Source of the DNA: a virus | DNA length: 20,134 bases | Direction: 5' to 3' (one strand) | Virus record (IMG/VR): IMGVR_UViG_3300030202_002701 | Span: 1 to 20,134 of that record | Shown: piece by piece, positions 15,013 to 20,134 of the stretch | Layout: each line of letters begins with the position of its first letter | Numbering within the stretch: position 1 is the first letter of the stretch | The notes under the pieces: model-generated | Seen by the model: only the letters and a program-made list of their open reading frames with translations | Database searches by the model: none | Told to the model about the DNA's origin: nothing | Translations under genes and position numbers: made by a program

Positions 15013-18000
15013 ATGGCAAACGTCAAGATTTCGGACCTGACGGCATACGTCGATCCGGCCAGTTCAGATATTTTGCCGATTGTCGATTTGGTGAACGACG
15101 TTACCAAGAAGGTGACGATTGCGGATTTATTGGAAAATGCAGGGGATGGCAGCGCTGCTGCACCTGCGTTTGCATTTAATTCTGATAGCAATACTGGTAT
15201 TTATAGAAGTGGTGCAGATGAGCTGAGCTTTGCGACGGCTGGAACGCAACGGCTTGTTATTGATAGCAGCGGGAATGTCTCTGTTGGTGGCAGCAACGTT
15301 GTAACTGTAGGAGATACTGGAACGGTCACAAGCACGATGATTCTTGACGGGACAATCGTCAATGCTGACATTAATTCCGCTGCAGCTATTGCTCTAAACA
15401 AATTGGCAAGTGGAGCACTACCTTCCACAATTACTATAGGATCATCAAATATTGTGAATGGCACTATTGTAGATGCCGATATTAGTACATCTGCTGCTAT
15501 AAGCCTGAGTAAACTTTCTTCAGGAGCACTACCGTCGAATATCACTGTTACATCGTCAAATATCTCTGATCTGTCTATCGTCAACGCTGATGTTAACGCA
15601 TCTGCAGCGATCGCTGGTACTAAAGTAAGTCCTAATTTTGGTAGTCAGAATGTATTGACGACTGGAAATTGTGGGATTGGCACTACGAGTCCAGTTAGAG
15701 CACTACAAATCGGAACACACGGTTCAGGTAATGGTGAAATGGCTCTTGCCTCTTCCACTACCGGCAATTGTAGTATTTTGATGGGTGATGGAGCAAGTGG
15801 AAGTGACTTTTATAGAGGTTATATTCAGTATCAAAATAATACGGATTCTTTGGTATTTGCTACGGCTACTACACAGAGGATGGCAATCGACAGCTCGGGC
15901 AATCTAAACGTAGGTACGACAGGAGTTAACAACAATTTCCGCCTTAATGTTAAAGCACCGTCTGGGAATGGTGGCATTGCGTTTGTACCAGCTACGGATG
16001 GAGCAACCGTTCCTGTTATTCGTATGCTTAATGCTGCGATAAGCGCTAATGTTGCAGAGATTGGTACAGTTTCCGGAAATCATTTCTATATATCTACAGG
16101 TGCAAGTGAGCGACTCAGAATCGATTCAAGTGGCAACGCCACGTTTACTGCAGACGCAACCATCAACTCACTAACGATTGGCCGTGGTGCGGGTAACGTT
16201 TCAAGTAATACGGTGGTTGGTAGTAGTGCTCTGAATGCAAACACCAATGGTACTTTCAACGCAGCTGTAGGATTAAATGCTCTCTCTTCTAATACCGGAG
16301 GTGATTACAACACGGCTATCGGTGGAGATAGCCCCCTCGGTGCAAACACCACAGGTAATTACAACACAGCTGTCGGGGCAGGTTCCCTCAAGGCGAACAC
16401 CACTGGCTCTCTCAACACAGCTAGCGGACTCAACTCTCTTCGATTAAACACTACTGGTTCTAGAAACACAGCCACCGGACGACAAGCTCTTTATTCCAAT
16501 ACCACTGCTAGTGATAATACAGCTAGCGGTCATCAAGCTCTTTATTCCAATACAACTGGTGCTAGTAACACAGCTAGCGGATCCAGTGCTCTCTATTCTA
16601 ATACCACTGGTGGTAACAACACTGCTAGCGGAGTAAACGCTCTTACATCAAACACCACTGCTGATAACAATACAGCTTACGGGATAGGTTCTCTTTATTC
16701 AAATACCACTGCTTCTAACAACACAGCCCACGGTTTTAAAGCTCTCTATTCCAATACTACAGGTACTTTCAATACATCCATTGGGATGCAATCTCTTTAT
16801 ACTAACACCACTGGTAGTTATAACTCAGCTAGTGGAATGTATGCGCTGTATTACAGCACCACTGGTACTAATAATACGGCTACCGGATTTCAAGCTCTGT
16901 ATACCAACACTACTGGCGGTGGCAATACAGCTAACGGGAAAAGTGCTCTACAGCAAAACACTACGGGTACTCTTAACACAGCTATAGGGTATCAAGCTTT
17001 AGTCCTCAACTCCACTGGCTCTAGTAATGTAGCAAGCGGGGTCAATGCTCTTTATAGCAACACTACTGGTGATAAAAACGTAGCAAGTGGGTATCAGGCA
17101 CTCTTTACAAATTCCACTGGTAGTTACAACGTAGCTGTTGGAAATGAAGCACTAACTCTAAACACTACAGCATCTGAAAATACTGCAGTTGGCAATAAAG
17201 CTTTAAAAAGTAACACGACAGGCGCTAGTAATACAGCACAAGGTGCTGGTGCGCTTCATACGAACACCACTGGTGCTTACAACACAGCAAACGGTTACCA
17301 TGCTCTCTTTTCCAACACCACTGGCGGTAATAATACAGCCGTTGGAAGACAAGCTCTCTTAAGCAACACCACTGCGAGTGGTAACACAGCTACTGGATAC
17401 AATTCGCTTGCTTTAAACACCACTGGCGGTAACAACACAGCCTTTGGATTTGAAGGTTTAATCAGCAATACCACTGGTGCTTACAACACAGCTACTGGAT
17501 ACCAAGCTCTTTATAACAACACCACTGGTCATAGCAACGTAGCTAACGGGTACCAAGCTCTTGCTTTAAACTCCACTGGTTATAGCAACACAGCTAGCGG
17601 ATATCAAGCTCTTTATAACAACACCACGGGTCAAGGCAACACTGCTGCCGGGGAAAATTCTCTTCTTTCTAATACCACTGGTGTTGAAAACACAGCCACT
17701 GGCATACAATCTCTACGTTTCAACACAACTGGTACTGAAAACGTAGCAAGCGGATATAACGCTTTGCGTGTCAATACAACTGGGAACTACAACGTTGCAT
17801 ACGGGGCAAGAGCCTTATATAGCAACACCACTGCCAGCAATAATGTAGCTGTCGGATATTTTGCACTCTATTCCAACACCACGGGTTATCACAACGTAGC
17901 CAACGGAGTCAGTGCTCTTCGTTTTAACACCACTGGTACTAATAATACAGCCTGCGGGTTTCAAGCTCTTTACTCCAACACTTCTGGCGGAGATAACTCA

Positions 18001-18855
18001 GCCTACGGGATGGATGCACTCTTACTCAACACTACTGGTAATTACAATACAGCTGCAGGATGGAGGGCTCTTCGTAGTAACAGCACTGGTAATTCAAACG
18101 TAGCTACTGGATATCAGGCCCTTTTTGGCAACACCACTGGTATTAATAACACAGCTACTGGATTAAATTCTCTCCTCAACAACACCACTGGAAACAACAA
18201 TGTAGCTAACGGATTAGACGCTCTTCGTAACAACACCACTGGTGCTAGTAATGTAGCCCTCGGATACCAAGCCCTCTATTCAAACACTACTAGCAATACA
18301 AACACAGCTATTGGAAGAGATACTCTCTATAACAACACCACTGGTACAGCTAATGTAGCCCTCGGATACTCAGCTATGGTCTCAAACACCACTGGATCCG
18401 GTAATATTGGCATTGGTTTTATAAGCAGCAATGGGTCTTATGGACCAGTGTTTGCCACAACAACAGAAAACAACCGTCTAGCTTTAGGTCATACATCAAT
18501 CACTAATGCCTACGTCAAAGTATCTTGGACCGTTACATCAGATGAACGCGATAAGATGAACTTTGCTCCAGTACCGTATGGTCTGGACTTTGTTAATCAA
18601 CTCAAGCCAACTGCCTATCAGTTCAAGGTAGATCGTGACACTGAAACACCAGATGGTGATGTACGTTATGGATTCAAAGCGCAAGACATCCTTGCCTTAG
18701 AAGGTGACAACCCAGTCATCATTGACACCGAAGACGCTGATCACCTCAAATACAAAGGTGAGCATCTGGTTCCTGTGCTGGTAAATGCCGTACAAGAGTT
18801 GACGGCTATGGTTAAAGAGTTGCAGAATGAGGTCGCTGCGCTGAAGAGCGCGTAG
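15013..18855 (+). CDS. Giant repeat fibre/adhesin with S74 chaperone
   Basis: 1280 residues. Order: attachment module VKISDLTAYVDPASSDILPIV (1-30); shaft-entry motif APAFAFNSDSNTGIYRSGAD (about 55-75); three 37-residue repeats (about 113-206); two further I-D-S-S-G-N shaft segments (about 290-380); a run of 42 repeats of 17 residues plus one degraded unit (about 410-1141); then the S74-type chaperone from S1176-D-E-R-D-K1181, with RYGFKAQDILAL, LVPVLVNAVQEL and a C-terminal coiled coil. Ser and Lys of the self-cleaving pair keep the five-residue spacing. The repeat consensus N-T-T-G-x-x-N-T-A-x-G-x-x-A-L-x-x recalls the beta-roll heads of YadA-type adhesins, but with a longer period. A trimeric receptor-binding side fibre is the likely role. 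No clear ribosome site was found before the start. Confidence 0.9.
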   Translation: MANVKISDLTAYVDPASSDILPIVDLVNDVTKKVTIADLLENAGDGSAAAPAFAFNSDSNTGIYRSGADELSFATAGTQRLVIDSSGNVSVGGSNVVTVGDTGTVTSTMILDGTIVNADINSAAAIALNKLASGALPSTITIGSSNIVNGTIVDADISTSAAISLSKLSSGALPSNITVTSSNISDLSIVNADVNASAAIAGTKVSPNFGSQNVLTTGNCGIGTTSPVRALQIGTHGSGNGEMALASSTTGNCSILMGDGASGSDFYRGYIQYQNNTDSLVFATATTQRMAIDSSGNLNVGTTGVNNNFRLNVKAPSGNGGIAFVPATDGATVPVIRMLNAAISANVAEIGTVSGNHFYISTGASERLRIDSSGNATFTADATINSLTIGRGAGNVSSNTVVGSSALNANTNGTFNAAVGLNALSSNTGGDYNTAIGGDSPLGANTTGNYNTAVGAGSLKANTTGSLNTASGLNSLRLNTTGSRNTATGRQALYSNTTASDNTASGHQALYSNTTGASNTASGSSALYSNTTGGNNTASGVNALTSNTTADNNTAYGIGSLYSNTTASNNTAHGFKALYSNTTGTFNTSIGMQSLYTNTTGSYNSASGMYALYYSTTGTNNTATGFQALYTNTTGGGNTANGKSALQQNTTGTLNTAIGYQALVLNSTGSSNVASGVNALYSNTTGDKNVASGYQALFTNSTGSYNVAVGNEALTLNTTASENTAVGNKALKSNTTGASNTAQGAGALHTNTTGAYNTANGYHALFSNTTGGNNTAVGRQALLSNTTASGNTATGYNSLALNTTGGNNTAFGFEGLISNTTGAYNTATGYQALYNNTTGHSNVANGYQALALNSTGYSNTASGYQALYNNTTGQGNTAAGENSLLSNTTGVENTATGIQSLRFNTTGTENVASGYNALRVNTTGNYNVAYGARALYSNTTASNNVAVGYFALYSNTTGYHNVANGVSALRFNTTGTNNTACGFQALYSNTSGGDNSAYGMDALLLNTTGNYNTAAGWRALRSNSTGNSNVATGYQALFGNTTGINNTATGLNSLLNNTTGNNNVANGLDALRNNTTGASNVALGYQALYSNTTSNTNTAIGRDTLYNNTTGTANVALGYSAMVSNTTGSGNIGIGFISSNGSYGPVFATTTENNRLALGHTSITNAYVKVSWTVTSDERDKMNFAPVPYGLDFVNQLKPTAYQFKVDRDTETPDGDVRYGFKAQDILALEGDNPVIIDTEDADHLKYKGEHLVPVLVNAVQELTAMVKELQNEVAALKSA
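15349..15639 (+). repeat. 37-residue (111-base) tandem repeats in fibre shaft
   Basis: Copies begin at 15349, 15460 and 15571 (the third is partial). Each reads as G/S-x-I-V-x-A-D-I/V-x-x-S/A-A-A-I, then a K-L-x-S-G-A-L-P-S and an S-S-N-I segment. At DNA level GGAGCACTACC recurs at about 15413 and 15524. The exact 111-base period shows unit duplication. Confidence 0.85.
16240..18435 (+). repeat. Array of 42-43 tandem 51-base coding repeats
   Basis: Units of 51 bases encode 17 residues each, with consensus N-T-T-G-x-x-N-T/V-A-x-G-x-x-A/S-L-x-x. From 16240 to 18384 there are 42 units: 2145 bases equals 42 times 51 plus one extra codon, located in the second unit. The unit at 18385-18435 is degraded. 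Skeleton positions are nearly fixed, while positions 5, 6, 10, 12, 13, 16 and 17 vary. By eye the copies are diverged rather than identical. Confidence 0.95.
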
Positions 18856-18881
18856 ACTCGCATCATTCTCCTAGACCTGTC

Positions 18882-19109
18882 ATGTCTGTTGAAACGCCAA
18901 CTGCTGCAGAAATAGCTCAAAACTATTCTGCAGCTCTTGATTCCGTCACTGTCATCACTGACTTAATGGCTCTGTCTTCTCGTGATGCTGATCAAACAGC
19001 AACAGTTGCTCGCAATGTCGAGCACTTGGAGCTGATGGTTGCCAAGGACTACTGGACAACAGAAGACCTTGAGCCTTTAAATTCCGCAATCACAGCAGGT
19101 AAAGCCTGA
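18882..19109 (+). CDS. Conserved-looking small protein of unknown function (75 aa)
   Basis: 75 residues, mostly helical and acidic, without signal peptide or membrane segment. A first helix (AAEIAQNYSAALDSVTVITDLMAL) leads to a polar turn and ARNVEHLELMVAKDYW, then TEDLEPLNSAITAGK. The R-N-V-E-H-L-E-x-M-V-A-K pattern is one I associate with small late genes of marine cyanophages, but no function is known to me. It sits 26 bases after the giant fibre and two bases before the next gene (TGATCATG), so it belongs to the same late operon. A fibre-assembly or structural accessory role is only a guess. Confidence 0.75.
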   Translation: MSVETPTAAEIAQNYSAALDSVTVITDLMALSSRDADQTATVARNVEHLELMVAKDYWTTEDLEPLNSAITAGKA

Positions 19110-19111
19110 TC

Positions 19112-19435
19112 ATGGCAAACACCTACACATGGAAAGTCGGTCAATGCGACAGACTTCTTCAAACCGGAGTGATCAGTACGCTCCACTACACCGTCACAGC
19201 AGAGACTGAAGACGGCGTTTATTCCAGTGGGGCGTATGGCTCAATCGGTCTTGAAGCACCTGATGCTGACGACATGATCGCTTATGACGATGTGACTGAG
19301 GCGCAAGCAATTTCTTGGCTGCAAACTGCACTTGGCGGTGCAGAGAAGGTGACTGAAATCCAAACTGCTTTGGACAATCAGCTGACGGAAAAGCGCACAC
19401 CAACAACAGGTGCTGGCTTACCCTGGGCCGCCTGA
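19112..19435 (+). CDS. Small phage protein of unknown function, DUF7936-like (107 aa)
   Basis: 107 residues. It has a beta-rich first half (TYTWKVGQCDRLLQTGVISTLHYTVTAE), then a Ser/Gly loop, a P-D-A-D-D-M-I-A-Y-D-D-V-T-E segment, an A-I-S-W-L-Q-T-A-L helix and a C-terminus ending P-W. This arrangement (Y-T-W-K-x, H-Y-T-V, Y-D-x-V-T-E, W-L, terminal P-W) is recurrent in phage proteins near fibre genes; the DUF7936 label is from memory and should be treated as tentative. No catalytic motif is seen. The start shares the TGATCATG junction with the gene before, and the stop shares a base with the gene after (TGATG). Confidence 0.78.
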   Translation: MANTYTWKVGQCDRLLQTGVISTLHYTVTAETEDGVYSSGAYGSIGLEAPDADDMIAYDDVTEAQAISWLQTALGGAEKVTEIQTALDNQLTEKRTPTTGAGLPWAA

Positions 19436-19629
19436 TGCAAAGACCTGATCCAATGATGTCTGCGTCCTACGGGGCTACGGACATTGAGAGTCAGAATAAT
19501 CGCATTGTCTGGCTCGACATGCTTTATAAGCTTGAGGGCAGAGACAGAGCAGACCATCCAAAGCGTGGTCTTTACACCGGCTTGCATAAACGTCACTTCT
19601 CAACGTTTCCTGGAACGGATGAGAATTAA
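19435..19629 (+). CDS. Small protein of unknown function (64 aa)
   Basis: 64 residues, polar and without a signal peptide or membrane segment. An Asp-rich helix (ESQNNRIVWLDMLYKLEGRD) is followed by HPKRGLYTGLHKRHF. The D-x-L-Y-x-L-x-G-R-D ... H-P-x-x-G-L-Y-T-G-L pattern resembles short proteins I recall from marine cyanophage late regions, with no function attached. It is coupled to the preceding gene by TGATG. This is the last gene of the coupled chain before a 71-base gap. It could be a structural or regulatory accessory protein; nothing in the sequence decides this. Confidence 0.7.
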   Translation: MQRPDPMMSASYGATDIESQNNRIVWLDMLYKLEGRDRADHPKRGLYTGLHKRHFSTFPGTDEN

Positions 19630-19700
19630 GGAACAGATTCAAAACTGTCCATTGACTGGGCCAGCTAATCTGGCTCAAGAAAACTCACCTCCTTCTACAA
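19630..19700 (+). promoter_or_regulatory. 71-base gap with inverted repeat, possible promoter
   Basis: The gap separates the coupled operon from the secreted-protein gene. It holds the inverted repeat GCCAG-CTAAT-CTGGC, extendable to a 7-base-pair stem with one wobble, inside a stretch that begins TTGACT at about 19653. A matching -10 box (TCAAGA, 17 bases later) is poor. No T-run follows the hairpin, so it is not an intrinsic terminator. No Shine-Dalgarno precedes ATG 19701. An operator or promoter is possible but weakly supported. Confidence 0.3.
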
Positions 19701-20057
19701 ATGATCAAAGCATTCGCAGTAGCTGTTTCTGGTGTTCTCGCTGGTTCAGCTGCCTTGGCAGGCCCTTATGTCAACGTAGAGAATAACGGCGGTTATTCGG
19801 GCGGAGATTACGCCGGATCTGTAACAGATTTCCACGTTGGTTTTGAAGGTTCTGACGGCGTTTACGGTTACTACCTGCAGGGCGGTCCAGCCTTGGTTGC
19901 TCCTGACGGTGGCGATTCTGAGTTTGAACTGTCCGGCAAAGTTGGCGGAAACGTCCAAGTAGCCCAAAACGTTGGCATCTATGGCGAGCTGAGCTTCATC
20001 ACTGCAGAAGATGATCCTTCTGTTGGAACCAAGCTTGGCGTGAAGTGGGCTTTCTGA
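19701..20057 (+). CDS. Secreted small outer-membrane-like protein, phage moron candidate
   Basis: 118 residues. The first 20 form a clear Sec signal peptide: Lys at 3, a hydrophobic Ala/Val/Leu core, and A-L-A before G21 as a signal peptidase I site. The mature part (98 residues) is Gly/Asp-rich with alternating strands (FHVGFEGSDGVYGYYLQGG, ELSGKVGGNVQVAQNVGIYG, TKLGVKWAF) and ends in Phe, a common outer-membrane barrel signal. It would be exported by the host. It is too short for an eight-stranded OmpX/Lom barrel, so an oligomer or a periplasmic beta protein is possible. Lambda encodes the outer-membrane protein Lom just after J, so position suggests an analogue altering the host surface. 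It has its own preceding gap and a terminator directly downstream. Confidence 0.8.
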   Translation: MIKAFAVAVSGVLAGSAALAGPYVNVENNGGYSGGDYAGSVTDFHVGFEGSDGVYGYYLQGGPALVAPDGGDSEFELSGKVGGNVQVAQNVGIYGELSFITAEDDPSVGTKLGVKWAF

Positions 20058-20092
20058 GCTATAACTAGCTTAGGTTTCTCACACGAACCAAC

Positions 20093-20123
20093 AAGGGGCT
20101 CCCGCAAGGGGGCCTTTTGTTTT
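20093..20123 (+). terminator. Strong intrinsic terminator
   Basis: An 11-base-pair stem, AAGGGGCTCCC (20093-20103) with GGGGGCCTTTT (20108-20118), closes a GCAA tetraloop; three of the pairs are G-T. The T-tract TTTTGTTTT runs 20115-20123. It lies 36 bases after the last stop and ends the late block. The A-rich opposite side is short, so activity in the reverse direction is doubtful. Confidence 0.93.
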
Positions 20124-20134
20124 ATCTAGGATCA

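Noticed and set aside
15201-15584. Minus-strand open frame of 127 codons in the giant fibre
   Set aside because: It is the complement of the 37-residue repeats and reads as a repetitive shadow of them.
16240-18435. N-x-T sequons in the repeats as glycosylation sites
   Set aside because: The motif comes from the repeat skeleton, and eukaryote-type N-glycosylation is not expected for a phage protein.
16240-18435. CRISPR-like array
   Set aside because: The 51-base periodicity is coding throughout, in one frame, with no repeat-spacer alternation.
19653-19681. Sigma-70 promoter for the secreted-protein gene
   Set aside because: The TTGACT box is good, but the -10 at 17-base spacing matches poorly; kept only as a low-confidence note.

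Overview
The window is a continuous, all plus-strand late structural module of a tailed phage or prophage with a lambda-like (siphovirus) long non-contractile tail. Gene order follows lambda closely: major capsid protein (5' end cut off by the window), two small proteins, FII-like head-tail joiner, U-like tail terminator, tail tube, G/GT chaperones, tape measure, M, L, K (split in two), I and J. Three consecutive fibre-type proteins, three small unknown proteins and a secreted outer-membrane-like protein follow, closed by a strong intrinsic terminator. The style of the fibre N-termini, the small genes after the fibres and the terminator suggest a marine picocyanobacterial (Synechococcus/Prochlorococcus-type) siphophage or prophage. 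This host guess is an inference from memory of such genomes; no integrase, attachment site or host gene is visible.

Layout: 1-1844 head and connector genes; 1844-3280 tail terminator and tube; 3286-3953 tail chaperones with a textbook -1 programmed frameshift (A AAA AAC, then TAG, then a GC hairpin); 3953-6136 tape measure; 6136-9381 distal tail-tip genes M, L, K (JAMM and NlpC/P60 as separate genes) and I; 9384-12917 central fibre J; 12929-18855 three fibre proteins, the first and third ending in S74-type intramolecular chaperones; 18882-19629 three small unknown genes; 19701-20057 signal-peptide protein; 20093-20123 terminator.

Genes are packed with TAATG/TGATG overlaps or gaps of a few bases, so the block looks like one translationally coupled late operon. 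The only gaps over 50 bases are at 2267-2335 and 19630-19700, and no gene-free stretch reaches 300 bases. No RNA genes, mobile elements, CRISPR arrays or minus-strand genes are supported.

The most striking content is the 1280-residue fibre at 15013-18855. It carries 42 tandem 17-residue (51-base) repeats plus one degraded unit, with a fixed skeleton and variable positions between, in front of a self-cleaving chaperone. Other points of interest are the frameshift element, whose hairpin also resembles a terminator, the split K gene, the long I-like protein, and a lom-positioned but lom-unlike outer-membrane candidate.
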